48,109 bases of DNA from Candidatus Thorarchaeota archaeon. GTDB lineage: Archaea > Asgardarchaeota > Thorarchaeia > Thorarchaeales > Thorarchaeaceae. The notes beneath the pieces are model-generated. The model did not search any database. It saw only the letters and a list, made by a program, of their open reading frames with translations, and was not told where the DNA came from. Shown here one piece after another: positions 25,543 to 33,825 of the stretch. Location: positions 1 to 48,109 of the forward strand of contig SDNP01000024.1 of the NCBI GenBank assembly GCA_004524445.1, written 5' to 3'. Numbering within the stretch: position 1 is the first letter of the stretch; each line of letters opens with the position of its first letter. Made by a program: the position numbers and the translations under genes.

Positions 25543-27411
25543 TCATGCCTTAATTCTCTTTCTTAGTAGCAACAGAATTCCGAACAGAATGATGGGCGTG
25601 GTGAACATAACTGCAAACAGATACACGTTATCCCACTGATTTGCATGTAGTCCAAGCTTGTACTCATCAATATTGAGGATCAAATCTCCATCACTGTCAA
25701 GCAAGGCGTCATTGTGGAGCGGGTCCAGCCCCATTCTGTGTTCCCATCCGTCCGGCATTCCATCTTTGTCAGTATCACTGACGTTCACGAGAGTGCCTAG
25801 CACATATTCATCAACATTCGTCAGTTCGTCATTGTCCAAGTCGAGCTGATCATCCTTTTCAGTCGGATCAAGTCCGAACTCGACTTCAAAACCGTCAGGC
25901 ATACCGTCAGAGTCCGAGTCCGTCAAAATCGGATTCGTACCATAAACATACACCTCAAGACCGTCAAGAAGGCCATCTGAATCTGTATCGTTGCTGAGCT
26001 TGTTTGTGCCCATTAATCTTTCATCGGCGTCCGAGAGTAAATCACCGTCAGAGTCCTTGAGAAATTCACTTAGCCAAGGTTCCTCGCTCTCGGCAATCTC
26101 ATTTCCATCCACATCTAAATCATACGACAGAACAAGGTCAACATTGGATGTGCTATCACCCATGTTCGATATTGTTATCGTGTGCATGCCTAAGTCTTGA
26201 AGGTTGATCGAGATGACCCCCATTGTTCCCGCCAACTGACAAACCTTGCTCGATAAGGACATGCCTTGTGGGTCCAAGACCTCGATTGCGGGGCTAGTGC
26301 TTCCGGTCCAATTGTAGTGTATATTGAGCTCCGTGGACATACTGGCTTCAATGAAGTATTGCTCCTTACTTCCCACAGAGACGCTTTTCTGGATTAGTTC
26401 CATAGTCTGTTGTCCTAATGGGCTTGAGAGAACAAAAGCAATACTTGCTCCGATACTGGAGACCGTATCAGCGGCTATCGAATAATCATATTGCGGATTA
26501 TCCCATGTGTCGTTGACAGTGTGGTATGCATGGTCAATATGGGCTCCAGTTTCAAAGGCAAAAAGAACACTCTTGTATCCGGCTCTTTGAAAAGATCGGT
26601 GATCAGAATAGTCCCAATACGGAAAACCGATGTGAGAGCGAGGATTGATGATTGGACTGTCAAAATTAGCATTCATCACTCTGGTGAGTTCAGCCCAGAA
26701 CTGTGCATCATGAAATGATGCATCTAATCCATCATAGTATGTCATGTCCACTCTCTGATCAGTGGGACGCTCAGGGTCTTGTACGAGGAGCATGTCAACA
26801 TTATAGTAGACCAGAATATCAGTATCATTAGCTGCAAAACTCTGAGAGGCTTCGTAGCTGCCCCATAGCCCTAATTCTTCTGCATTCCAAAAGACGAAGT
26901 AAATATCGATAGGCCATTGCCGCTTTGAGAGTATTCGGGCTAACTCTAAAGCCGTCGCAACTCCGGTTCCATCATCATTTGCACCAGGAGCAGTTGCCAC
27001 GGTATCGTAGTGACCACCTACCATGATACAAGGACCATCCTCTCCTGCCGTTCCCGGCAGTCTGGCAATGATTGACTCATAATTACCAAAAATGGAAACC
27101 TCTGCTTTGTTCTCCGTTAAATCAGCCATTTTGCTTACAATCCAATCCCGGGCCTTGGTGTTGTTTTCAGACCCATATGGTCTTGGACCTATAGACGTCA
27201 TCTCGATAATTAGTGAGCGGTAAGAGGTCTTTGATACATTGTTGTAGACATTTTGTGCAAGGTCTGACGCATAGACAATCTCACCTGATGATGTCCTGAA
27301 TGATTCTTGACTAATGTCAGTCGAAGTTGTGATAAGCGGTTTAACTGGTGCCAGTCCAAGTAATACTAATGTCAGCAATGCAAAGATCTTGTTTACTTCC
27401 ATTGAGCCCAC
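25543..27411 (-). CDS. Secreted, membrane-anchored M28 aminopeptidase with calcium-type repeats
   Basis: 622 residues. A signal peptide spans about 5-25. The M28 zinc peptidase domain (about 65-340) shows all metal ligands: 'GGHYDTV' (His134), 'GANDDGTG' (Asp146), 'NAEELGLWG' (Glu178/179), 'YNVDMLL' and 'HIDHAYHTVNDTWD'. A beta domain follows, then four to five thrombospondin-3-like aspartate repeats ('DSDGDLLSDADERLMGTNKL', 'DTDSDGLLDGLEVYVYGTNP', 'DSDSDGMPDGFEVEFGLDP') that bind calcium, and a C-terminal membrane helix with a basic tail (RKRIKA). It should sit outside the cell tethered by its C-terminus and trim peptides. The start may be the ATG three codons later. Confidence 0.93.
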   Translation of the reverse strand: MGSMEVNKIFALLTLVLLGLAPVKPLITTSTDISQESFRTSSGEIVYASDLAQNVYNNVSKTSYRSLIIEMTSIGPRPYGSENNTKARDWIVSKMADLTENKAEVSIFGNYESIIARLPGTAGEDGPCIMVGGHYDTVATAPGANDDGTGVATALELARILSKRQWPIDIYFVFWNAEELGLWGSYEASQSFAANDTDILVYYNVDMLLVQDPERPTDQRVDMTYYDGLDASFHDAQFWAELTRVMNANFDSPIINPRSHIGFPYWDYSDHRSFQRAGYKSVLFAFETGAHIDHAYHTVNDTWDNPQYDYSIAADTVSSIGASIAFVLSSPLGQQTMELIQKSVSVGSKEQYFIEASMSTELNIHYNWTGSTSPAIEVLDPQGMSLSSKVCQLAGTMGVISINLQDLGMHTITISNMGDSTSNVDLVLSYDLDVDGNEIAESEEPWLSEFLKDSDGDLLSDADERLMGTNKLSNDTDSDGLLDGLEVYVYGTNPILTDSDSDGMPDGFEVEFGLDPTEKDDQLDLDNDELTNVDEYVLGTLVNVSDTDKDGMPDGWEHRMGLDPLHNDALLDSDGDLILNIDEYKLGLHANQWDNVYLFAVMFTTPIILFGILLLLRKRIKA

Positions 27412-27566
27412 AAACCAGCAGAATCGAGCTTCTTATGCCTACACATACTTTGATTGCCTTTTCTTTGTTTTTGCTTCAGCAGTTCAACGATGGTAGTTTA
27501 TTTGGATTTAACAAAAGACTTTACGGGGAGATAAGCACCGTACTAGACAAGCGGATGTGTCCTCCT

Positions 27567-29237
27567 ATGCGAATAGCCCTTGCACAAGTAAATCCAACAG
27601 TCGGCGACATCAGTGGAAATCAGAATCTGATTAGGAAGTATCTAAATCAAGCTAAGGACCTGGATACTGACATAATCGCATTTCCAGAAATGGTCATCAA
27701 CGGATATCCACCTCAGGATTTGCTCTATGAGAAGAGATTCATTTCCGACGCAAAAGATGCAGTGGAAGAGCTAGCAGATGACACCAAAGGTTTGGTTATG
27801 GTTATCGGTTTTGTGGATTATGATTCCGATTGGAATCTCTATAACGCAGCGATGGTCTTTGATGACGGGAAAATCGCAGGAACGACCTACAAAACACTCC
27901 TGCCCACCTATGATGTATTTGACGAAGAGAGATACTTCAAACCACTCTCAGCTGCAGATATCGCTCCCTTCTCTGTTCGAGTTGATGGTACTGAGGTTGA
28001 TTTGGGTGTAGAGATATGCGAGGATCTCTGGGACGAAACCTACCCTACGAAGGTATCCAAATTACTCTGCCAGCGCGGGGCAGACGTAATCATAAACATC
28101 TCAGCATCGCCCTTTCACGTGGGGAAACGATTTGACCGAATGGGACTAGTATCCGATAAGGCAAAGAAACTCGAAACCCCCATTTTTCTTGTGAATCTAG
28201 TTGGAGGACAAGATGAGTTAGTATTTGACGGACAGAGTGTTGGAGCCGATAAGTCGGGTAAGATGATATCTTTTGGAAAACCATTCCAAGAAGAAATGAT
28301 TATGGTTGACATTGATTTGGATGAAGGTATAGCTGATGTGGCTGAGATACCCGAATATGACAAAGATGAGGAAGTTTTCAATGCACTGGTCCTTGGCATC
28401 AGGGATTACTTCAGAAAAACGGGCTTCAAACGCGGTATTATTGGACTGAGCGGAGGAATTGACTCTGCTGTGTCAGCTTGCATTGCTTCGAATGCCTTGG
28501 GCACTGATAATGTGGTTGGAGTATACATGCCCTCCAAGTACTCGAGCGATCATAGTAAGAGGGATGCAGAAAAGCTGGCAGAAAATCTAGACATACTCTT
28601 CCTGCAGTTTTCCATTCAGGAAATCATGCGGTCATATCAAGAAACGCTTGATAAACCTCTGGAAGAAACTCGTGATCATTATTCAATTAATGCGAGTCAA
28701 GACGATCCCGTTGCTGATGAGAACATTCAACCTCGAATTCGTGCAAACTGCATGATGGATTTTTCAAACAGATTACGTGATCTTAGGATTCTTGTACTGA
28801 ACACAGGAAACAAGACTGAACTGGCTCTAGGTTATTCAACACTATACGGAGACCTAACGGGGGGAATAAGTGTACTCGGAGATGTAAGCAAGCTTCAAGT
28901 CTACAGTCTTGCCAGGTATATCAATAGAAGACATGGCACTGAGATAATTCCTGAGAGTTCAATCACAAAACGGCCATCAGCCGAGCTCAAACCCAATCAG
29001 TATGATCCATTCAATTTTGATATCGTTAGTCCCATGGTCGATGAAATCGTGGAGAATCGCAAGGGTAAGCAAGAGCTGATTCAGATGGGTTTCCCTGAAG
29101 AAGCTATAGAGGATGTATACTCACGATTTCGCAATGCAGAATACAAGCGATGGCAGGCACCTCCAGCAATCAAGATAACTAAGAAAGCATTTGGCATGGG
29201 TTGGAAGATGCCCATAGTCAATAAGTACCATGACTAG
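27567..29237 (+). CDS. nadE: NAD+ synthase, glutamine-hydrolysing
   Basis: 556 residues from ATG 27567 (MRIALAQVNP); an in-frame ATG at 27555 is an alternative, and longer in-frame extensions overlap the divergent peptidase gene and lack family similarity. Residues 1-270 are a nitrilase-type glutaminase with catalytic Glu41 ('AFPEMVING'), Lys109 ('TTYKTLLPTYDVFDE') and Cys151 ('GVEICEDLWDE'). Residues 275-556 are the synthetase with the ATP-pyrophosphatase loop SGGIDS (295-300) and 'LNTGNKTELALGYSTLYGD'. It converts nicotinic acid adenine dinucleotide to NAD using glutamine nitrogen, linking to the glutamine synthetase upstream. It is divergent from the M28 gene with about 150 bases between and has no clear ribosome site. 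Confidence 0.95.
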   Translation: MRIALAQVNPTVGDISGNQNLIRKYLNQAKDLDTDIIAFPEMVINGYPPQDLLYEKRFISDAKDAVEELADDTKGLVMVIGFVDYDSDWNLYNAAMVFDDGKIAGTTYKTLLPTYDVFDEERYFKPLSAADIAPFSVRVDGTEVDLGVEICEDLWDETYPTKVSKLLCQRGADVIINISASPFHVGKRFDRMGLVSDKAKKLETPIFLVNLVGGQDELVFDGQSVGADKSGKMISFGKPFQEEMIMVDIDLDEGIADVAEIPEYDKDEEVFNALVLGIRDYFRKTGFKRGIIGLSGGIDSAVSACIASNALGTDNVVGVYMPSKYSSDHSKRDAEKLAENLDILFLQFSIQEIMRSYQETLDKPLEETRDHYSINASQDDPVADENIQPRIRANCMMDFSNRLRDLRILVLNTGNKTELALGYSTLYGDLTGGISVLGDVSKLQVYSLARYINRRHGTEIIPESSITKRPSAELKPNQYDPFNFDIVSPMVDEIVENRKGKQELIQMGFPEEAIEDVYSRFRNAEYKRWQAPPAIKITKKAFGMGWKMPIVNKYHD

Positions 29238-29284
29238 CGTTTGGCAATTCTTGCGTATTCAGGAAAGTAGTGTCTCTACGATCA

Positions 29285-30055
29285 TCAAACTAGAATGAGC
29301 CGCTCGAGCAGGAAATAGAAGAAGGACGCACTACCGATATAGAAAATCATCACAACAAACGCCAGCACGACTTTGAGGACGAGTTTCCTTCCTTGAACAA
29401 TCTCGTAAGCAAGAAACGTGGAAACTCCTAGTAGAATTTCAGGAATGATGATATACAGAGCAACATGTGAAATGGTTAGTACATTCTGCGCAGTCCACGC
29501 GGGTAACATCCAGAGCGTGGCTTCAGCGCTAACAAACAGGATAAGGGATAGGATGGATACAAGAATGAGTGCAACGTTTTCGCCACGCAGTTCCTTTACT
29601 CTCAAGCCAACATATATGATAACAAATAGAGGAATAGCCCATAATCCTGCCATATATGCCGGGACTTCTCCAATCATAGTGTATGGGTCGGTTTCGAAAG
29701 ATATGGAATTCAACACCTCAGTAAGAAACCAGTCCGGGAATATCTGTAAGATACTCAGCGGCATAACAAACATCCAGATATCAAGCCAAACCGATTGTCG
29801 ATCTATGAGAGACCACAATGGAAGCAGAATATTGTAGCTGATTACAATTACAAGCATCTTGAGCCCAATTGTGAGCACCGGAAGAAATAGGGTGATAGCT
29901 GCAATCAGAGAAAAGACAACGTAGATTTTCACGAGGCTTATGTCTGATTTGGAGGTGAATGGCAGCAAAGATATCAGCAAATTGTGTTTTGCTATTCTAC
30001 ATAAATGGTTCGTGACCGGAATTGGCTGCGACAAATTGAATAAGTAACGCTCCAT
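29285..30055 (-). CDS. Multi-pass membrane protein, unknown function
   Basis: 256 residues with about seven hydrophobic segments, beginning near residue 42 ('IYVVFSLIAAITLFLPVL') and ending at the C-terminus ('VVLAFVVMIFYIGSASFFYF'). A conserved-looking loop 'QIFPDWFLTEVLNSISFETD' followed by 'TMIGEVPAYMAGLWAIPLF' sits between segments and may hold functional residues. This loop is reminiscent of archaeal DUF families of seven-helix proteins, but no function is known to me. The start codon is only five bases from the divergent start at 30061, so the promoters of both genes must overlap or lie inside coding sequence. No ribosome site precedes it, suggesting leaderless translation. Confidence 0.75.
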   Translation of the reverse strand: MERYLFNLSQPIPVTNHLCRIAKHNLLISLLPFTSKSDISLVKIYVVFSLIAAITLFLPVLTIGLKMLVIVISYNILLPLWSLIDRQSVWLDIWMFVMPLSILQIFPDWFLTEVLNSISFETDPYTMIGEVPAYMAGLWAIPLFVIIYVGLRVKELRGENVALILVSILSLILFVSAEATLWMLPAWTAQNVLTISHVALYIIIPEILLGVSTFLAYEIVQGRKLVLKVVLAFVVMIFYIGSASFFYFLLERLILV

Positions 30056-30060
30056 AAATA

Positions 30061-30999
30061 TTGAAAATCATGAAGTCCCCAAAGCTGACCGAAGACAGAC
30101 TCCAAGATGCTGTTAGGTTTATTGAATCAAACGCTAGGCAGCTGGACAGAAGATATTACGAATATTTCTTCGAAGATGCCAGCAGTAAGGATGTTCTATC
30201 AGAGCTTTCAAAATATCAGAACAAAGATGGGGGATTTGGCCATGCTATCGAACCGGATTTCAGAATGCGATCATCTTCACCTATGGCAACATCAGTAGCA
30301 TTGCAATACTACACAGGGGTAGATGGACCAGAAGAGGAAGAGCTGATTGAAAGGGCAATCAAGTATCTCATTCAGACCTTTGATGTAGAGCAAAAATACT
30401 GGCCCGCCACCACAATGGAGGTGAATGATTCTCCGCATGCACCATGGTGGCACCTAAGGGAAGTCAAGCGTCCACAGGGTGCTGACTGGGCCAACCCAAG
30501 TGCAGAGCTAGCAGGATATCTGTTCAAGTACCCATATTATGTGCCTGAGGACCTACTCGATACTCTTTCGGACATCGTAATGGATTATGTCGAGATGCAT
30601 GACTATGTGGACAGCTGGTTGTATAATGTGATGTGCTGGGAAAGAGTCTATTATTGTTTCCCGACCCCTTTACGAACCAAGATAGAACAGATGATAAGAG
30701 CCACATTCCAGCATTATCGGCCGATGCAGAAGGACACCCTGAACGAAATCAGGATATTCTGGATTGCGCCACATCCTACTTCTCTCATGGCACAGGTTGA
30801 CCGAGATACTGTCATGAGCATGCTCGAAGAGGAGATCGACAATCAGGCCGCTGATGGAGGCTGGTGGCCTACTTGGAGATGGGGACAGTATGAGGAGGTC
30901 TGGCCCACGGCAGAGAAGGAATGGGCCGGGAAAATAACCACTGAGGCGCTGAGAGGTTTAGATTCATTCAATATGATACGAGGCCGTAACGGATGGTAG
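30061..30999 (+). CDS. Alpha/alpha-toroid (prenyltransferase/squalene-cyclase-like) protein
   Basis: 312 residues from TTG 30061; ATG 30070 is an alternative giving 309. The sequence is helical with repeat-like blocks typical of prenyltransferase/squalene oxidase toroids: 'LSKYQNKDGGFGHAIEPDF', 'SPMATSVALQYYTG', 'ALRGLDSF' and the closing 'DGGWWPTWRWGQYEEVWP'. The catalytic DxDD of cyclases is not seen, so an oligosaccharide- or lipid-acting enzyme, or a binding protein, is as likely. The protein is cytoplasmic. Its start region is shared with the divergent membrane protein; ATAAATA at about 30055-30061 could serve as a TATA element. Confidence 0.8.
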   Translation: MKIMKSPKLTEDRLQDAVRFIESNARQLDRRYYEYFFEDASSKDVLSELSKYQNKDGGFGHAIEPDFRMRSSSPMATSVALQYYTGVDGPEEEELIERAIKYLIQTFDVEQKYWPATTMEVNDSPHAPWWHLREVKRPQGADWANPSAELAGYLFKYPYYVPEDLLDTLSDIVMDYVEMHDYVDSWLYNVMCWERVYYCFPTPLRTKIEQMIRATFQHYRPMQKDTLNEIRIFWIAPHPTSLMAQVDRDTVMSMLEEEIDNQAADGGWWPTWRWGQYEEVWPTAEKEWAGKITTEALRGLDSFNMIRGRNGW

Positions 31000-31333
31000 T
31001 TTGGTGGATAGAACTGGGGGTCACAAAAACATAGTGACTGATTTATAGAAGTTGGCGGCCAGTGCCGGCGGGGCGAACTGGTAGGAGGGGGGAGTTATGA
31101 GGGCATGTTACAGAAAATAGTCGCCCTGCTAGCCACCTGACCACCATTTAACCATCGTCAAGGTCCCTAATAAGCACTACCATAAATTCAATTTTCGTTA
31201 TTTCTTTTAAACAAGGGCATTTCCATACAATTTTACAGCGGTTGTGGGGTTGAGAATACATGAATTTCTTACTCGATTCCACCGGACCGAAATTCTATTT
31301 TAGCACTAAATAGCGCAATTATCTGAATACACA
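31000..31333. other. Gene-free spacer with a GC-rich island
   Basis: This 334-base spacer between the toroid protein and OsmC genes is the longest gene-free stretch here. It contains a TATA-like TTTATAG at about 31042-31048 and a GC-rich island (31051-31140) in otherwise AT-rich DNA. The rest (31141-31333) is AT-rich and may carry the OsmC promoter; nothing else is seen. No tRNA, 5S or C/D-box pattern holds up. Confidence 0.6.
31067..31130 (+). ncRNA. Candidate structured RNA with an enclosed micro-ORF
   Basis: GGCGGGGCGA (31067-31076) can pair with TCGCCCTGCT (31121-31130) in a 10-base stem with two G-U pairs. The loop contains GGAGGGGGGA, an excellent ribosome site, followed by ATG at 31097 and a seven-codon frame (MRACYRK) whose stop abuts the 3' arm. 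A TATA-like element about 25 bases before the 5' arm would fit transcription starting at the stem. This may be a small RNA or a leader for the OsmC gene 200 bases on. Evidence is structural only. Confidence 0.3.
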
Positions 31334-31777
31334 ATGACGGAAGAGCATAGATACTCGGTGAAGAGCAGATGGGTAGAGGACCGCATAGTCACAATGGAGA
31401 TCGAAGGAAAGACCATGTTGAAATCCGCGCCACCTCGGGATTTTTGGGAAGATTGCCCAGATGAAACTTATTCACCCGAGGACCTATTCCTAGCGAGCGC
31501 AGTGACATGCTATAGTGTCAGCATTCCAGGGGTCGCAAAAAGATTCCACGCAGACTTCGATGATTTTGAAGTGACAGGAAAGGGACATCTAGCAAAGGGA
31601 GAACATGGATGGGAATTCGAAGAAATAACGATTGATGCCAAAATCACTGTGTCCTCAGAATCCGACGAGAAGAAAATGAAGAAAGTTGCAGAGAGGGCTC
31701 ATACGTATTGTGTCGTTGCAAATTCTATGAGCTGCCCGGTCAAACTGAAATATAAGATTCTTCGAACCGATACCTGA
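31334..31777 (+). CDS. OsmC-family protein
   Basis: 147 residues. Family members reduce organic hydroperoxides through two cysteines. Both are present: one in 'FLASAVTCYSVSIPGVAKRF' and the second in 'YCVVANSMSCPVKL' near the C-terminus. 'SPEDLFLAS' is the typical segment before the first cysteine helix. The protein is cytoplasmic and dimeric in known relatives. Many archaeal OsmC-like proteins lack a proven peroxidase role, so the family rather than the activity is claimed. It is single-gene, preceded by the GC-rich island and followed convergently by the zinc-ribbon gene with a four-base gap. Confidence 0.9.
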   Translation: MTEEHRYSVKSRWVEDRIVTMEIEGKTMLKSAPPRDFWEDCPDETYSPEDLFLASAVTCYSVSIPGVAKRFHADFDDFEVTGKGHLAKGEHGWEFEEITIDAKITVSSESDEKKMKKVAERAHTYCVVANSMSCPVKLKYKILRTDT

Positions 31778-31781
31778 TTAG

Positions 31782-32165
31782 CTAGATGTCTTCAAATCGC
31801 GCAAGTGGGATACTTGCTACGTATTCAGCCCCGCACTCGCAGTTCAATTCAACAGACCATTGCTCAGGCAATGGAACCTCAAACTGCTCAATGATTTCAC
31901 CGAGGCTTGAGCGGATTCCAGCGATGAGTTCAACATATGCCAACGAAATGGAATAAATCTCCTTTGGAAAGTCTAGATCAGAAACAAAATATCGAACTGA
32001 TTCTTTGCAGTCTGGACATGCTGTAATCAAGATATTCGTAGAATCACCACATGAATGACAATCAATCGAATATTCTTTCATGTCAGGGGCAGCTGGAACC
32101 TCGTATCTGAGATCCTCTCTGTGACCACAAACATGGCAGAAGTATTCAAATGCTATTTCTGGCAT
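31782..32165 (-). CDS. CxxC zinc-ribbon protein (CpXC-like)
   Basis: 127 residues from ATG 32163-32165, chosen because AAGGAG lies eight bases upstream; an ATG 12 codons earlier lacks a site. Four paired-cysteine motifs are visible: 'YFCHVCGHRE', 'DCHSCGDST', 'ACPDCKES' and 'ELNCECGAEY'. They can hold two zinc ions in rubredoxin-like ribbons, and the layout recalls CpXC domain proteins. The middle is helical. A nucleic-acid or protein-binding role is possible but unproven. It converges on OsmC. Confidence 0.75.
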   Translation of the reverse strand: MPEIAFEYFCHVCGHREDLRYEVPAAPDMKEYSIDCHSCGDSTNILITACPDCKESVRYFVSDLDFPKEIYSISLAYVELIAGIRSSLGEIIEQFEVPLPEQWSVELNCECGAEYVASIPLARFEDI

Positions 32166-32253
32166 GAAGATATCTCCTTGGAGCAACATATTAGAGACCA
32201 TAACATGCTAAAAGTGTGATGTCCGTCATTTTTCACATCGCAAGGGTGTATAG

Positions 32254-32901
32254 TTGAGAATGAAAACCTCCAAAACTCACTCGAATGAAAACCAGACTGG
32301 TAGTGAAATGCAGCGAGAAGCAGTCTTGGCATATCTAACAAAAAAAAATAGCGTAATGGCAGCATTCAGTGCAATATTATCTATCATGCTATTCTCAATT
32401 TGGACTCTAAGGTCGGGGTTGGATCTACTAACAAGTTTGCTACTAGTGACCAGTTATGGTATGGCGAGTGTAATAGTTGCCTTGAGTGATTATAGGGAGA
32501 TTAAGGCAGTAGGAAAACATCATTTTCTTTTGAGAAAGACTGCCGTATCGTGGAAGCTGGTCACTGATGCTTTGATTGGATTGGCCCTCTCTTTCTTCTT
32601 CTTATGGTTCGTTTTTGCAAGTAACGAAGCTAACAGCCAGATTGTTGGCCAATTGATCATGCTCATAGCAATGATATGCACTGTCATTGTGATGCCCCTC
32701 TTGCCACTTCTTGGTGTCATATCAAAACTAAGCTCGATGAAATCCAAAATTACTGCCCAAGTAGATGAAAATTATTCTTCAATCATAAGCCTAAATGTCA
32801 AAATTCATCCATTAGACATTCAGGGGATCAGATTGTCAGGCACACAGTCATTCAATGGTATTGTAAAAGAAATCATACTAGAATTCGTGACAGATGAATG
32901 A
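32254..32901 (+). CDS. Membrane protein, unknown function
   Basis: 215 residues from TTG 32254 (AAGGGTG five bases upstream); ATG 32260 is the alternative. A soluble N-terminal 30 residues precedes four hydrophobic segments at about 33-53 ('VMAAFSAILSIMLFSIWTL'), 55-77, 100-122 ('ALIGLALSFFFLWFVFA') and 128-150. A roughly 60-residue C-terminal soluble beta part ('IISLNVKIHPLDIQGIRL') follows. I recognise no family. It converges on the small beta protein gene. Confidence 0.68.
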   Translation: MRMKTSKTHSNENQTGSEMQREAVLAYLTKKNSVMAAFSAILSIMLFSIWTLRSGLDLLTSLLLVTSYGMASVIVALSDYREIKAVGKHHFLLRKTAVSWKLVTDALIGLALSFFFLWFVFASNEANSQIVGQLIMLIAMICTVIVMPLLPLLGVISKLSSMKSKITAQVDENYSSIISLNVKIHPLDIQGIRLSGTQSFNGIVKEIILEFVTDE

Positions 32902-32914
32902 CTTAATCACACTT

Positions 32915-33205
32915 TCAAGTTGTGACAGCAGTTGTCTTCCTTTTTGACTGAGGTGCGGGCTGAGATGGGGCGCGTCTAATATGACGTGCAACAAGGATGT
33001 CCGTCGAACCGAGATGTTCTACTTCCACCTCAATTTCAGCTCCAATTTCGAAATCGATGCCTTCATGATACTCTGTGTAGTTATCGACCTTGAATCTTTC
33101 CTGCTGGCCATTGGTGGTTTCTATTCCTACATAGCCATAGACTATTTCCTCGGAGCCAAACCGACCAAGTTGGGTTGAAACTATTCTTCCTTCCATTTTC
33201 GTCAA
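32915..33205 (-). CDS. Small beta-rich protein, paralog of the 38172 gene
   Basis: 96 residues. The core 'EGRIVSTQLGRF...VYGYVGIET...RFKVDNYTEY...DFEIGAEIEVEVEHLGSTD' is predicted as a small five-strand beta barrel, possibly OB- or SH3-like, ending with a basic C-terminal tail. A clear paralog lies on the other strand at 38172-38405 (GSIVSNQL...KYGYITIET...RFKVDKYTEYESLDIG). Small barrels of this size often bind nucleic acid, but no binding residues are proven. An inverted repeat similar to the one upstream of DUF1858 lies 14 bases before its start. Confidence 0.75.
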   Translation of the reverse strand: MTKMEGRIVSTQLGRFGSEEIVYGYVGIETTNGQQERFKVDNYTEYHEGIDFEIGAEIEVEVEHLGSTDILVARHIRRAPSQPAPQSKRKTTAVTT

Positions 33206-33218
33206 TATTGTTTCACTA

Positions 33219-33234
33219 ATTAATTATAGTTAAT
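33219..33234. promoter_or_regulatory. Inverted repeat ATTAAT-TATA-GTTAAT
   Basis: This near-perfect dyad lies 14 bases before the small beta protein start and matches the site at 12987-13002 in 14 of 16 positions. It may be a regulator site or part of the promoter. AT-rich composition makes chance matches plausible. Confidence 0.3.
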
Positions 33235-33282
33235 TTGACCATATATGGCTTGTCATATGTTCCTAGCATTCTAAGAAAACTG

Positions 33283-33825
33283 CTACTCATCAAGCCGATT
33301 CAAAGTCTTTTTGAAAAGCTCAGTGTTGTCGACATAGGACTGAACATATTTTTCAATCGTCTTTCTAGCAATATCGTCCGATGTCATTTTTCGTAATAGC
33401 TTCGCTGGCACACCAGCATAAACGCCGTCCTCTTCTGTAGCAGTCTTGGGATGTAATACAGCACCATTCCCAATGAGAGACCGCTTAGCTACTTTGGCAC
33501 CCACCATAATGACAGTATTCATTCCTATTGCCGCATCATCTTCAATCTGTTCACCATGAACGGATGCATTGTGCCCGATATTGACTCGCTTGCCAATAAT
33601 GGTCGTATAAGTGTCAGTAGAATGGACGACTGCACCATCCTGTACATTTGTCTCATCGCCAATAACTATCGGTCCACGGTCGCCTCGAATCGATGCCATA
33701 GGAGCTATAAAGACCCTCTGTCCGATTTTGACATCCCCAACAATACTTGCTTGGGGATGAACATATGCCGATTCATGTATTTCAGGAGTTTTTCCATTAA
33801 GCGAGTATATTGCCATATTAATCAC
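33283..33825 (-). CDS. Gamma-carbonic-anhydrase-like left-handed beta-helix protein
   Basis: 180 residues of hexapeptide repeats (IVGDVKIGQRVFIAPMAS, and so on) forming a left-handed beta helix, usually trimeric. The three zinc histidines of the gamma class are in place: His68 ('AVVHST'), His85 ('NIGHN') and His90 ('SVHGE'), with Arg47/Asp49 ('SIRGD') and Gln62 ('NVQDG'). It lacks the acidic loop of methanogen Cam, so it is closer to CamH/YrdA types whose carbonic anhydrase activity varies. The first ATG (33825) overlaps the stop of the upstream methyltransferase gene by four bases, which favours it over the ATG three codons later and implies translational coupling. Confidence 0.9.
   Translation of the reverse strand: MINMAIYSLNGKTPEIHESAYVHPQASIVGDVKIGQRVFIAPMASIRGDRGPIVIGDETNVQDGAVVHSTDTYTTIIGKRVNIGHNASVHGEQIEDDAAIGMNTVIMVGAKVAKRSLIGNGAVLHPKTATEEDGVYAGVPAKLLRKMTSDDIARKTIEKYVQSYVDNTELFKKTLNRLDE

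Noticed and set aside
25658..26200. Serine-rich plus-strand frames opposite the M28 calcium repeats
   Set aside because: They are the complement of GAT/GAC-rich repeat codons, which read as Ser-rich; not real genes.
27348..27566. Longer N-terminus for NAD synthetase
   Set aside because: The extra residues overlap the divergent peptidase gene and the nitrilase domain begins at MRIALAQVNP.
31052..31140. 5S rRNA-like opening GGCGGCCAGTGCCGGCGGGG
   Set aside because: Only the first bases and a GAAC fragment resemble archaeal 5S; the loop sequences and the closing 3' strand of helix I are missing.
31040..31140. C/D-box guide RNA
   Set aside because: ATGA and CTGA are present but the C box is incomplete and spacing is wrong.
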